This document shows positions 52,644-61,929 of a stretch of 64,000 nt of DNA, in pieces. The stretch comes from Kriegella aquimaris (GTDB lineage: Bacteria; Bacteroidota; Bacteroidia; Flavobacteriales; Flavobacteriaceae). The position numbers and the translations under genes were made by a program. The stretch covers positions 217,722-281,721 of the forward strand of contig NZ_FNGV01000006.1 in NCBI RefSeq assembly GCF_900103215.1, read 5' to 3'. The notes below the pieces were generated by a model. It was not told where the DNA came from, did not search any database, and was given only the letters and a program-made list of their open reading frames with translations. The number at the start of each line of letters is the position of its first letter. Position 1 is the first letter of the stretch.

Positions 52644-55292
52644 ATGATCAAAACCCCATTCTTACGTACTGCCCAAGAAATCGCAACCGAGTTGCAAAGC
52701 GATTTAGACAACGGTTTGGATAACGAGGTTGCGAAAAAACGTATCGAAAAATATGGTCTGAACCAAATTTCACAAGAGGGGACGAAAAAGCGCTGGCGCA
52801 TTCTTGTCGATCAACTCGCCGATCCCATAATCTATATTTTGTCCGTTGCCGCTCTCTTGGCCTTTCTCTTTAATGATTGGTTAGAAGCCGTAGCCATAGT
52901 AATCGTTATCTTGATTTCCGTCGGAATCGGGTTTTTTATGGAGTTGCAGGCCGTGCGTTCGTTGGAGGCGTTACGTAAAATGGGACAGGCAATGACACAA
53001 GTGCTTCGTTCGGGGAAAACGTTGCGTATCAAAGCATCACAATTAGTGATTGGCGATATAATCCTATTAAAAAAAGGAGATGTAATCCAAGCTGATGCAC
53101 GCATGGTCTCGCAAGAAAACTTGTCGGTAAAAGAGTCCGCCTTGACGGGGGAAAGCGTTCCCGTCTTTAAAAAAATAGAAGTCTTGTCAGAAGACACTTT
53201 GATGGCCGATCAGCGTAACATGCTATTCAAGGGTACTATGGTCACCACAGGTTCAGGTAAGGCAATCGTCATCGCCACAGGCGCCAATACTCAATTGGGA
53301 AGGATCCAACAGATGGGCATGGACGCCGAAAAGACCATTACGCCCTTAGAAAAAAAATTGAAACAATTGAGTAAATGGTTGATTTGGCTTACCCTGATGT
53401 TTACCGTCCTTATCATTATTGCTGGATATATTCGGGGTAAGGATTTGTTGTTGATGATACAAACAGGGGTGGCATTGGCGGTTGCGGCTATTCCTGAAGG
53501 TCTTTCTATTGTGGCTACCATTGCTTTGGCCAAAGGAATGTTGCGCCTATCGAAAAAACAGGTCATCATCAAGAAATTGGAGGCAGTACAGACTTTGGGT
53601 GCTACCAATATCATCTGTACGGATAAAACAGGAACACTGACCGAAGATAAAATGAAAGTAGCTACCGTGCTCTTTCCCGGTGGAACCATTACCGATTTTT
53701 ATCAGAAGAACGCGGAAGACTTTGATTTTGTAAAAGGGAAGGAAATTTTTGATAGGATGGTATGGGCAAGCATACTGTGTAATAATGTGGCTGTATCTGC
53801 CAAAGATAAAGTGGGCGATTCGGTTGAAATAGCCTTGCTCGATTTTGCACGACATGCGGGCTATGACCCTGAAACCATCCGAAGAGCAAATCCTGAAAAA
53901 TTGGAACTGCCATTTGATGCCGATCGCAAATTGATGGCTACGTCCCATCAAAACAAAAATGGATTTTGTGTTTATGCAAAAGGTGCTTTTGAAAAAATCA
54001 TTATCGATTGCAATTTTATTTTAAAGGATGGAAAAGTCCAGAAATTTGACCAAAAACAAGCATGGCATGCAAAAGTAGATAATCTCGCCGCACAAGGCCT
54101 ACGGACTTTGGCCTTTGCCTATAAGGAAACCAAAGAACTTCCAGCAAAAGAAAAACTGACCCAAAACTTGGTATTTCTGGGCATTATCGGATTTATCGAT
54201 CCCGCGCGGGACGATGTAAAGGCTACTATAGACATTTATAAGAAAGCAGGCATCAAGGTTATCATGGCAACGGGCGATCACCCCAAGACCGCACAAAAGA
54301 TAGCCGAACAAGTCGGATTACTAGCACTAGATGCACCTTCTACCAAAGTACTACAGGGCAAGGATCTGTTGCATATCAAAAATGCCGATGAGAACCTTAC
54401 CAGACAGCTACTCGATGCGACTGTTTTCGCACGGGTAACGCCAGAGCAGAAGTTGGATCTGGTAACTTTCCATCAAAAGAACAACCATATTGTGGGCATG
54501 ATCGGCGATGGTATCAATGATGTGCCAGCACTTAAAAAAGCTGATATTGGTATTGCCATGGGCATCCGTGGCACCGAGGCCGCTCGTGAAGTGGCCGATG
54601 TTATTCTGAAGAACGATAAGTTTACGGCCATAGAACTGGCTATACGGCAGGGTAGGGTGGTATTTCAGAACATTCGGCAGTTTGTTGTCTATCTGTTGTC
54701 GTGCAACTTGGCGGAAATCATGTCCGTGGGAGTGGCCGCCTTAATGAACCTACCATCGCCTTTGTTGCCCTTGCAGATTTTGTTCCTCAATTTGGTTACT
54801 GATGTCTTTCCGGCATTGGCTTTGGGTCTGGGAAAGGGCGAGGAAGATAGTATGGAACAGCCACCTCGTGATTCTAAAGAGCCTATCATGACCCGAACTG
54901 ATTGGTACGCTACCATCGTATATGGAGTCTCAATAAGTGCCTCCGTACTCGGTATCGTGGTCTATGCCAAGTTCGTTTTGAAACTATCACCGGACAATAT
55001 TAATAATATGGCGTTCTATACCTTGGTACTGTCACAATTGGTCAATGTGTTCAATGTGCCAAAGTGGAGCGAATCTTTCCTTAAAAACGAAGTAACCAAA
55101 AACCCATGGGTGTGGGGCGCGATTGTTCTATCCTTGGCCATGACAGTTACCGCCTATCTAGTACCCCCTGTAGCGAGAGCACTAGAATTACGTACTTTAT
55201 CGCCTCATCATTTGAGCCTTTCCGTTGTGTTCGCCTTGGGTTCCCTAGTGCTTACACAGTTGGTAAAGCGAGTGGGGAGAGCGACCCGATAG
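52644..55292 (+). CDS. P2-type cation-transporting ATPase (calcium type)
   Basis: 882 residues. Cation_ATPase_N (about 8-75), E1-E2 actuator domain with LTGESVP, membrane segment with AAIPEGL (helix 4 ion site), phosphorylation site DKTGTLTE with Asp327, GDHPKTA (ATP hinge region) and GDGINDVPALKKADIGIAMG, and a C-terminal bundle of helices. This layout is that of PMR1/SERCA-like bacterial ATPases that export calcium or other divalent cations. It is intact, unlike its neighbours. Substrate is inferred from PEG(L) and family only. Confidence 0.92.
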   Translation: MIKTPFLRTAQEIATELQSDLDNGLDNEVAKKRIEKYGLNQISQEGTKKRWRILVDQLADPIIYILSVAALLAFLFNDWLEAVAIVIVILISVGIGFFMELQAVRSLEALRKMGQAMTQVLRSGKTLRIKASQLVIGDIILLKKGDVIQADARMVSQENLSVKESALTGESVPVFKKIEVLSEDTLMADQRNMLFKGTMVTTGSGKAIVIATGANTQLGRIQQMGMDAEKTITPLEKKLKQLSKWLIWLTLMFTVLIIIAGYIRGKDLLLMIQTGVALAVAAIPEGLSIVATIALAKGMLRLSKKQVIIKKLEAVQTLGATNIICTDKTGTLTEDKMKVATVLFPGGTITDFYQKNAEDFDFVKGKEIFDRMVWASILCNNVAVSAKDKVGDSVEIALLDFARHAGYDPETIRRANPEKLELPFDADRKLMATSHQNKNGFCVYAKGAFEKIIIDCNFILKDGKVQKFDQKQAWHAKVDNLAAQGLRTLAFAYKETKELPAKEKLTQNLVFLGIIGFIDPARDDVKATIDIYKKAGIKVIMATGDHPKTAQKIAEQVGLLALDAPSTKVLQGKDLLHIKNADENLTRQLLDATVFARVTPEQKLDLVTFHQKNNHIVGMIGDGINDVPALKKADIGIAMGIRGTEAAREVADVILKNDKFTAIELAIRQGRVVFQNIRQFVVYLLSCNLAEIMSVGVAALMNLPSPLLPLQILFLNLVTDVFPALALGLGKGEEDSMEQPPRDSKEPIMTRTDWYATIVYGVSISASVLGIVVYAKFVLKLSPDNINNMAFYTLVLSQLVNVFNVPKWSESFLKNEVTKNPWVWGAIVLSLAMTVTAYLVPPVARALELRTLSPHHLSLSVVFALGSLVLTQLVKRVGRATR

Positions 55293-55441
55293 AATTTGAT
55301 TTGAAAACCGTGTTAAGGCTTTTACAATGTACTATGTCACTAATTTATTTAGGGACAAACATAAATTTTATCTAATCTGCTCCTAGTTTACAGATTGACC
55401 TTCTCCCATATTTAGATACCGGTCTTAACTAGATTTTTTGT

Positions 55442-55670
55442 TTCGCGGGACTGTATTCTCAAATTGATGATGAAATGTTTAGTTGTACGATTATTACCGA
55501 GAGGTCAACGATTTTTTTGTGGAAGTACATAACAAAAAAGGCGGATGCCATTGGTACTTGATGAAGAATTTAACAAGGAATGTCTAAGGAACGATCTAAG
55601 TAGACCGCATATAGAGTAACTTATGAGAGCAGGGTTCCCTATAAAGGAATTTGAGGCCTGTTCCGTTACA
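55442..55670 (+). pseudogene. SRAP (SOS-response-associated peptidase, YedK/HMCES) remnant
   Basis: Pieces in three frames join into the C-terminal half of a flavobacterial SRAP protein: FAGLYSQIDDEMFSCTIIT from 55442, then EVNDFFVEVHNKK from 55501, then RMPLVLDEEFNKECLRNDLS and HIE-stop-LMRAGFPIKEFEACSV from about 55542. Two frameshifts and one in-frame TAA (near 55616) separate them. The N-terminal half with the catalytic Cys2 is absent. The parent family binds abasic sites in single-stranded DNA. The order and spacing of the pieces agree with the family, so this is a genuine but dead gene fragment. Confidence 0.7.
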
Positions 55671-55739
55671 TGCAATTCCCGCTTACCTAGTTGCTATCGA
55701 TCTTGTTGCGAATCAAGATTATAACTGTAGGGTGAATAC

Positions 55740-55834
55740 CCCTGCACACACACTTCGACTTCGCTCAGTGCGTCGCCCCCTACCATAGGTCCCCCAACGG
55801 TCGTCGGTCGACGGAACGGGTATAGATTAACACC
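55740..55834. other. GC-rich noncoding spacer with flavobacterial-type palindrome
   Basis: Contains CACTTCGACTTCGCTCAGTG (ends CACT/AGTG complementary) and a run of GTCGGTCGACGG. Palindromic TTCGACTTCGCTCAG motifs recur between genes in many flavobacterial genomes (from memory). Otherwise the 55671-55834 stretch shows nothing I can support. Confidence 0.35.
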
Positions 55835-56341
55835 TTACTTTCCTTTTACCCACGGGCTAAGACTAATTTGTAAATTTAAATCATACCCGGCAGCCTTACT
55901 AAAACCCGATGATTTATCGGATTGGGGTTTTCCGCCTGTACGTGTTTCATTTTGGGGCTTTCCTGTTCTTAGTCCTTTTTCGAGGCTGTTCCAAAACGGA
56001 TAAAGCCGATTGTTGGCCATTTCTAACATACCGCCCACATAACTCCGTTTATTCTTATCAAGAAAGAGCGCTGAATCTTTGGCATTGCTGTACGAAGCAG
56101 TTTCTTTCAAGCCGTTCCTTTCCAAAAACCCGAGCGCCACCAGTGTATCCAAAAAATCGTAAAGACTCCGATTGTGCAAACCCAATGCGCTTTGTATGTC
56201 TTTTCCAGACATCTCGCCGTCGGAAAGGTGCGTAAACAAGCCCATGTTAATAGCAGTCAATAATGTTTTTGATGCCCAAAAACCCATGCCAACTTGCATG
56301 ATTTTTGAAGGATCTATCGATATTTCAATTGTTGATTTCAT
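55835..56341 (-). pseudogene. Methyltransferase (acetylserotonin O-methyltransferase-like), C-terminally truncated
   Basis: 168 residues. Residues 15-130 are the dimerisation/winged-helix domain of an O-methyltransferase (QVGMGFWASKTLLTAINMGL, SGKDIQSALGLHNRSLYDFLDTL, GFLERNGLKETA, YVGGMLEMANNRLYPFWNSL). After TGKPQNETRTGG the family similarity ends and about 35 unrelated residues lead to a stop, so the whole SAM-binding catalytic domain (roughly 170 residues) is missing. Likely an inactive remnant. It is 22 bp behind the NmrA-like remnant in the same direction. Confidence 0.75.
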
Positions 56342-56363
56342 CTCTCTATTTTTAAATAAGTGA

Positions 56364-57011
56364 TTATACTTTGCTGGTTAATTGCTCCTGAAAAAATGGC
56401 GCAAACGCTGCCTTGTTTTCTGTGAGCCATTGTTCAAATCCCTTTATCTCAGGATACATTTCATGACTCGATTTCAAATCTGCTTTTCTTTCTAGAATGT
56501 GTAATCGGTTGCAGGTAAACTGAGTGGCGAGGTCTTCTGCCCCTGGGAAGCCTAACGAGGCAAAGAACTCTCTTGAAATATGATTGTAATGAATGGTTTT
56601 CCCAAGTACCCTTGTAATTATCTCGGCATATTTCGCAGGCTCCAAGTCTTCAGCAACAGCACCTTTAAGTTTCCCGATGTAGACGGAAGGGTTGCTGAAA
56701 ATTGCATTTACGATTCCACCTAAATCGGCAATAGCCAGTGCGGCTAATGGAGTGTTTCCCTGAGGAAACCCAAACCCATAAGTTCCATCTTCGAGTTTCA
56801 TTGGTGGAAAGAAGGATAGAAAATTCTCGAAATGAAAGGCTGCATGAACATAGGTTGTTGGAGTGTCTTTCGATCTACTGTAGTTCTCCATAGCCGCTTT
56901 GGTTTCAAAGTGAGGCACGGATAAAGTTCCATTGGATAGTTGTTTGGCACTTGGAAGCGTACTGAAAACAAAGTGTTCAATATTTGCTGCTTCTACAGCA
57001 TCTATTAGGTT
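56364..57011 (-). pseudogene. NmrA-like NAD(P)-binding protein, N-terminally truncated
   Basis: The frame is open from 57011 and begins inside the family sequence (NLIDAVEAANIEHFVFSTLP, then VPHFETKAAMENY, YVHAAFHFENFLSFFPP and GNTPLAALAIADLGGIV), continuing to the normal C-terminus. Everything before NLIDA, that is the glycine-rich dinucleotide-binding motif and about 100 residues, is missing: a TAA stop lies just upstream at 57012-57014 and then the peptidase promoter region. The longest ATG-initiated piece starts at 56918. Without the Rossmann N-terminus it cannot bind cofactor. Confidence 0.75.
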
Positions 57012-57085
57012 TTAGGTATTGTTGTACTTGCGTTATTATTAATAAATTAGAGTACATTAGAACCAAATAAATTATTATTCACATT

Positions 57086-58639
57086 ATGAAAATCTTTTCT
57101 AAAATTCTTATTACGACATTCCTTTTTGCAGGATATGCTGCTATCGGCCAAACAAAATCTCAAGCACTTTCTAAAATTAATACGGAAGGCTTCCAGAAAT
57201 CACAGGTCATGAGTTTGATTTCTGACTTATCAGATGTTTATGGGCCTCGGCTAACAGGAACAAATCAATATTATGCTGCAGCGGAATGGGCAAAGAAAAC
57301 TATGGAAAATTGGGGAGTCGATAAAGTGTATTTTGAAAATTATTGTGATGATTGTATGGGTTGGGAAGTAAAATCATTTAATGTAGAAATGACGGAACCT
57401 GCTTATATGAAAATTCAGGCCTATCCATATGCGTGGACAGAAAGCTCAAATGGTGTGCAAATTGGTGATCTGATTTGGATTCAAACTTATACTGATTTAG
57501 AAAAAGTAAAAAAACGATGGAGCGGAAAATTACGCGGAAAGACCATATTGATAGGATCTGCTCCAGAGCAAAATATGTTATTTGAGGCGCTTTCAACACG
57601 ATTTACTGAGGACCAAATTGAGGAAGCAGAAAAATCAATTGTACCTGTACCGAACAATCCTTTGGGGCCATCTGCCGGAGATATGGATTTAGTAAAAGAT
57701 TTGGATGTTATTTTCAATATGATGCTCAAAAAAGATGATGCCTTTTTTCAATTCTTAAAGGCTGAAGGTGCCTTAAGCATGTTAGGAACTACACCATTTT
57801 TCCCTGGGATCATTCATCCAAGCGGCACGTATAATTTTCGTGAAAGTGATGAAAAGCCAATTCCATATTTTGCAATTTCTCCAGAAAATTTTGGAAAATT
57901 AAATCGTTTGATTGAACGGGAAATGATTCCCAAAATTAAATTCCATTTAGATTCCGAACTGTACTTAAAACCTAAAAACAATGTGAATATCATCGCTGAA
58001 ATTACAGGTTCGGACCCAAAATTAAAAGATGAAGTTGTGATGATCGGTGCCCATTTTGATTCCTGGCATCCTGCATCTGGAGCAACGGATAATGGCGCAG
58101 GATCTGCGGTGATGATGGAAGTTATGCGAATTATTAAAGCAACGGGCTTAAAACCCAAGCGAACCATAAGAATTGCACTCTGGGGTGGCGAAGAACAGGT
58201 GTTTTTAGGCTCATTGGCCTATGCGGAAAAGCACTATGGAAAAGTAAATGAAACGATGAGGAAAAAAGAGGTCGAAAAAATTTCGGCCTATATCAATATG
58301 GATAATGGTGCTGGTCAAATGCGAGGTGTATATTTACAAGGAAACGAAGGAGTAAGGCCTATTTTTGAAGAAATGTTAGCGCCCTACGCGCATTTAGATG
58401 TAAATAATCTAACCATTCAAAATACCGATTTCACAGATCACGATGTTTTCGATTACTACAAGATACCTGGGTTTCAGATAATACAAGATAAGTTGAACTA
58501 TAGTACGGTAACGCATCATACTAATTTAGATGTTTTAGAATATGTTCCAAAACGTGATATGATGATTAATGCAACTGTAATTGCCGCACTTGTTTATCAA
58601 ATTGCAGAGAAGGATTCGCGTTTGCCTAGAGAAGATTAA
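57086..58639 (+). CDS. Exported M28-family metallopeptidase
   Basis: 517 residues. Signal peptide (MKIFSKILITTFLFAGYAAIG), a protease-associated domain (about 100-250), then the zinc-binding M28 core: GAHFDSWHPASGATDNGAGSA (His and Asp ligands), WGGEEQVFLGS (catalytic Glu and ligand), YINMDNGAGQMRG, and FTDHDVFDYYKIPGFQI. This type of protein is an aminopeptidase/carboxypeptidase acting outside the cytoplasm. The coding sequence is more AT-rich than the P-type ATPase upstream. It begins 75 bp from the breakpoint of the NmrA remnant. Confidence 0.92.
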   Translation: MKIFSKILITTFLFAGYAAIGQTKSQALSKINTEGFQKSQVMSLISDLSDVYGPRLTGTNQYYAAAEWAKKTMENWGVDKVYFENYCDDCMGWEVKSFNVEMTEPAYMKIQAYPYAWTESSNGVQIGDLIWIQTYTDLEKVKKRWSGKLRGKTILIGSAPEQNMLFEALSTRFTEDQIEEAEKSIVPVPNNPLGPSAGDMDLVKDLDVIFNMMLKKDDAFFQFLKAEGALSMLGTTPFFPGIIHPSGTYNFRESDEKPIPYFAISPENFGKLNRLIEREMIPKIKFHLDSELYLKPKNNVNIIAEITGSDPKLKDEVVMIGAHFDSWHPASGATDNGAGSAVMMEVMRIIKATGLKPKRTIRIALWGGEEQVFLGSLAYAEKHYGKVNETMRKKEVEKISAYINMDNGAGQMRGVYLQGNEGVRPIFEEMLAPYAHLDVNNLTIQNTDFTDHDVFDYYKIPGFQIIQDKLNYSTVTHHTNLDVLEYVPKRDMMINATVIAALVYQIAEKDSRLPRED

Positions 58640-58708
58640 TTACTTATGAACTTGTTTTACTAAATGTAGTATATTTTCATAGTTATGTTGCTCTTGGTCA
58701 TAATTAAG

Positions 58709-58761
58709 CACAACGTTTCGTGTGAGCATCCCGCAGGGTGCTATGCTCTATACATTTTGTG
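58709..58761. repeat. Imperfect palindrome in cassette-like spacer
   Basis: CACAA (58709-58713) and TTGTG (58757-58761) flank GAGCAT (58724-58729) and ATGCTC (58743-58748). It lies between the 3' end of the M28 gene and the 3' end of the serine hydrolase fragment. Confidence 0.45.
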
Positions 58762-58766
58762 TGTAG

Positions 58767-59324
58767 TTAATTAATTATTTTTTTAAACCACAAATTATTA
58801 ACTCGTTCAGATGAAATTCTAAATCCTGTTATTTGTTGTTTATCATTTCTTTCAAATTTAAAGGTATAGTAACCTTCACGAAACATATCACTTTTGACAA
58901 CTGATACTGGGAAATCTTCAGAGCGATAATGCGTAAAGGTAAGTTTGTTGTCCTTTATAATAGCTTTATAAGTAGTGCTTAATTCTGGACTAAAGTATTC
59001 GCCAGTGAATTCTTCAAGACTTGACAGAGAATTGCTAGGAGGGGTAAATTCATCATATATAATTGGTTCAGCATCATTTATTAAAACAATCATCTGCCGT
59101 TGATCATTAGATTTAGAAAATTTAATTATTACATCATCATTAACTCCTAACATTTTAAATTTCTTAGGCGAAACCGGAGCTAAAGAACTTTCATTTCCTT
59201 CACTTCTAAAATATCTTAATGTATCATTTTGAACATAAATTTTTCTGCCATAATTTCTATCATCATTCCTAAAATGACCACTGAATTTTTCTAATTGTTC
59301 ATTAGTGAGATTTATATATTCCAC
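58767..59324 (-). CDS. C-terminal domain fragment of a serine hydrolase
   Basis: 185 residues from GTG 59324. The start EYINLTNEQLEKFSGHF and the two repeated strand-rich segments (ending NNLWFKKIIN) are the lipocalin-like C-terminal domain normally fused to penicillin-binding-protein-like serine hydrolases. It continues in exactly the same frame as the catalytic half upstream, divided from it by a single TAA (59331-59333) and two sense codons. Whether it is translated separately is unknown; it is best seen as the tail of a split gene. Confidence 0.6.
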   Translation of the reverse strand: MEYINLTNEQLEKFSGHFRNDDRNYGRKIYVQNDTLRYFRSEGNESSLAPVSPKKFKMLGVNDDVIIKFSKSNDQRQMIVLINDAEPIIYDEFTPPSNSLSSLEEFTGEYFSPELSTTYKAIIKDNKLTFTHYRSEDFPVSVVKSDMFREGYYTFKFERNDKQQITGFRISSERVNNLWFKKIIN

Positions 59325-59330
59325 CGCAGT

Positions 59331-60467
59331 TTAAGATGTTATAGTTGCATCTGATTCTTTTTCAAAAGAATCCTTTAAATAAAGGTCTGCAACTTGAAGT
59401 GATAAATTTATAGGGTTGGATTGGCCTAAGTTACCAAAGACCATTACGGAAAAGTTCTGATCAGGAAACCTGCCTAAATAACTGCGATATCCAGCGTCAA
59501 CTCCGTCATGTTGAATTTGATTTAATCCCTTGTATTTGTTTATGAATTGACCGTATGCACCACCAAAAGTTTCTCCATTATTTAGTACTGCCAGCGTATT
59601 CATTTTGTTAAATATGTATTCATTACCTACTACATAAGACGAAAAATTCATAGACCAAAGTGCAAGATCTTCAACTGTTGTAAATAGACTAGTAGCCCCT
59701 ACATTCGCATAATTTAAAACACTTTTTTTATAGACATTTTCTTTTACCGTTTTATATGAATAGGCTCTGTTTTTTACAATTTTCTCATGATCATCATAAA
59801 AAAGTGTATTAGACATACTCAAGGGTTTAAAAATATTTTCTTCAGTAAATTCTGCAAATGTCTTACCGGAAATCCTTGCAACTACTTCCGCTAATAAAGT
59901 AAAACCTGTATTACAATACATATAGGATTCACCAGGATTAAAATTTAATTCTTTTTGCTGAAAAACTAATTTTAAAATGTGCTCTTTAGTGATAATGTCA
60001 TCTTGTCTCCATCCGGCCATACCTAGTAAGCCCCACTGATCTCTCATTCCACTTGTATGTGAAGCCAAATGTCTTAAAGTAATTGTTTTTCCGAAATCAG
60101 GAACTTGGGGAATGTGTTTGCGAATATCATCATCGAAAGATAACTTTCCTTCTTTTTCTAGTAATAGAATTGAGAATACAGTAAATTGTTTCGAAACAGA
60201 TGCAATATGGAAAATTGTAGAAGGTGAATTTGGAATACCATATTCTAAGTTAGCGCTTCCATAACCTTTTTTAAAGACAATTTTCTGATTTTTAACAACA
60301 GCCACAGTTGCTCCAGGTTTATTTATATCATTGAAATTTTCAAAAATACTATCTATTTTTAGTTCCAATTCATTAGAAAAATTGGCTTGTGCAAATAGGT
60401 TTAGTGAGAATAGTAATGAAGAAACTATTAGAATTGAAAAAAAACGAAAAGCTTTAATACAATTCAT
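59331..60467 (-). CDS. Exported beta-lactamase-fold serine hydrolase (catalytic part)
   Basis: 378 residues. Signal peptide (FRFFSILIVSSLLFSLNLFAQ) and class C beta-lactamase/PBP4-like domain: SxxK motif in IASVSKQF, YxN-type motif YMYCNTGF, and HDGVDAGYRSYLG toward the end (replaces the KTG motif). The frame stops at TAA 59331-59333; the sequence beyond remains in frame and encodes the family's usual C-terminal domain, so the complete ancestral gene spans 58767-60467. The catalytic domain is intact and could still be active. Role unknown; relatives act as esterases, peptidases or carboxypeptidases. Confidence 0.85.
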   Translation of the reverse strand: MNCIKAFRFFSILIVSSLLFSLNLFAQANFSNELELKIDSIFENFNDINKPGATVAVVKNQKIVFKKGYGSANLEYGIPNSPSTIFHIASVSKQFTVFSILLLEKEGKLSFDDDIRKHIPQVPDFGKTITLRHLASHTSGMRDQWGLLGMAGWRQDDIITKEHILKLVFQQKELNFNPGESYMYCNTGFTLLAEVVARISGKTFAEFTEENIFKPLSMSNTLFYDDHEKIVKNRAYSYKTVKENVYKKSVLNYANVGATSLFTTVEDLALWSMNFSSYVVGNEYIFNKMNTLAVLNNGETFGGAYGQFINKYKGLNQIQHDGVDAGYRSYLGRFPDQNFSVMVFGNLGQSNPINLSLQVADLYLKDSFEKESDATITS

Positions 60468-60527
60468 AATTATAATTGTTTTAGAAAATGTTACGTCCTA
60501 AAATACGGCTACACATTAATATTAGTT

Positions 60528-60920
60528 TTAAGCGGCATATTGATGCACGTAATTAGGTTTTTTGTAATCTAAAGATAAATGCAATCTTTTAGAGTTGTAT
60601 AACTTGATTGCGTTTTTGGCTGCTTTTTTAGCATGGAACACACTGGTAAAGGTTCGGTCAAGATAGAATTCATCTTTGAGGATTCCATTTACGCGTTCTG
60701 CCATTGCATTTTCGTAACAATGGCTATCTTCTGTCATACTAATATCAATCTTGTTTCTCTTTAAAATTTGAATGTATACATTGCTACAGTACTGTATTCC
60801 TCTTATCAGAATGATGAATAAGCTGTTTAATATTTTTAGCTTGGTATATAGCCTTATTTAAGGCTCTTTCACAGCCCTTAAATTCTAGGCTATTGCTAAT
60901 ATCATCTCTCCTAATTCAGC
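60528..60920 (-). pseudogene. IS3-family transposase (OrfB) 3' remnant
   Basis: The last part of an IS3/IS150-type transposase. MTEDSHCYENAMAERVNGIL through LHLSLDYKKPNYVHQYAA is the end of the DDE catalytic domain including the glutamate (N-A-M-A-E-R-V-N-G). Upstream the sequence continues in another frame: RDDISNSLEFKGCERAL and IKQLIHHSD; one extra A near 60790 breaks the reading frame (GATAAGAGG instead of GATAGAGG). The 5' half with the other catalytic aspartates and OrfA is missing, so the element cannot move by itself. Confidence 0.82.
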
Positions 60921-60967
60921 CGCAAGATACAGAGCCTGCAAAATTGCTTGTTTTTGACAAAGTAAAA

Positions 60968-61867
60968 TTACCACTTTATAGCAGCCCAAATTGGTCGATG
61001 ATCGGAAAGAGGTTTACCATATTTTTCCCATTCTACCTTATAACTCGGCATTGATTTATCCTCTTCCTTCGGATTTTTAGCATCCATTATAATTCCACCG
61101 TCGTAAACCTTTGCCTTAATCTTTGTATTGTAATAGATATGATCAATTACTCCACTTTCAACCCCAGTTTCAATATGTTGATGCGTACTCCTATGTTGCA
61201 CATTTATATTCAAATCGTTCCATATATTTTGCATTCCATTTTGCTCCAATAAGTTCAAAGGAGCATCGCCTATATGGTTATTGAAGTCGCCCATTATTAC
61301 GAACCTTTCATTTTTAATTTCAGGAAGAACTTGATTTGCAATAAATTCGGAAGCAGAGCCATTAGCTGTATCTGAAAAATAAGGCCGTCCTGGAATATGT
61401 AAAGAATAAACTAAAACAATTTCTCCCTGAATTTTAGTTTCTGCTCCAACCATGGATGCCGGTCCCCAGCCTACTGCATTTATTTCGATTTCATGCAGAT
61501 TATAGAGCGGGGTACGGCTTAAGATAGATTTAAATTTATCCTTATGGTTAGCGGAAGAGATCTTTCCAACATAGGTATAATCCATATCCAGTTCTTCTCC
61601 TACTTTAGCAGTCCATTGACCATCCGGAACTTCAGAAAAACAGATTATATCAAGATTATACGGTTTAAACATTCTACCAATTTGTTTGGGAGTTCCCCAG
61701 TTACCAAAAAGAACATTATAAGCAGCCAACTTTATTTCAACAGATGCCTCAGGTCGTTTTGGATCAACTTTATGTTTATTTTTAGGCTTGCATGAAATTA
61801 TTGCAATTACCACTAGGATCAAAGTTGCCAGAACTGTTGATTTTGTTATGAATTCTTTTCTTTTCAT
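60968..61867 (-). CDS. Endonuclease/exonuclease/phosphatase-family lipoprotein
   Basis: 299 residues. Lipobox-like I-I-S-C near residue 26 after a basic start gives a lipid-anchored or exported protein. EEP fold motifs in order: AAYNVLFGNWG (metal Asn), CFSEVPDG (metal Glu), SLHIPGRPY (catalytic His), GDFNNHIGD (Asp/Asn), DHIYY and SDHRPIW (catalytic Asp-His). All catalytic residues are present. Related secreted proteins cleave nucleic acids, sphingolipid or inositol phosphates; substrate unknown. It is a single gene between the IS3 remnant and a GC-rich spacer. Confidence 0.87.
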   Translation of the reverse strand: MKRKEFITKSTVLATLILVVIAIISCKPKNKHKVDPKRPEASVEIKLAAYNVLFGNWGTPKQIGRMFKPYNLDIICFSEVPDGQWTAKVGEELDMDYTYVGKISSANHKDKFKSILSRTPLYNLHEIEINAVGWGPASMVGAETKIQGEIVLVYSLHIPGRPYFSDTANGSASEFIANQVLPEIKNERFVIMGDFNNHIGDAPLNLLEQNGMQNIWNDLNINVQHRSTHQHIETGVESGVIDHIYYNTKIKAKVYDGGIIMDAKNPKEEDKSMPSYKVEWEKYGKPLSDHRPIWAAIKW

Positions 61868-61929
61868 TTTACTTGGTTCAAATGTTCGTTAATATACATT
61901 GTTTACAAAAGTTATAGATTAGGGTTTAA

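Noticed and set aside
26626..60894. 17-base match between the stem-loop at 26648-26664 and the IS3 remnant near 60878
   Set aside because: A match of this size is not unlikely by chance over all pairs in 64 kb of AT-rich DNA, and nothing else around it matches.
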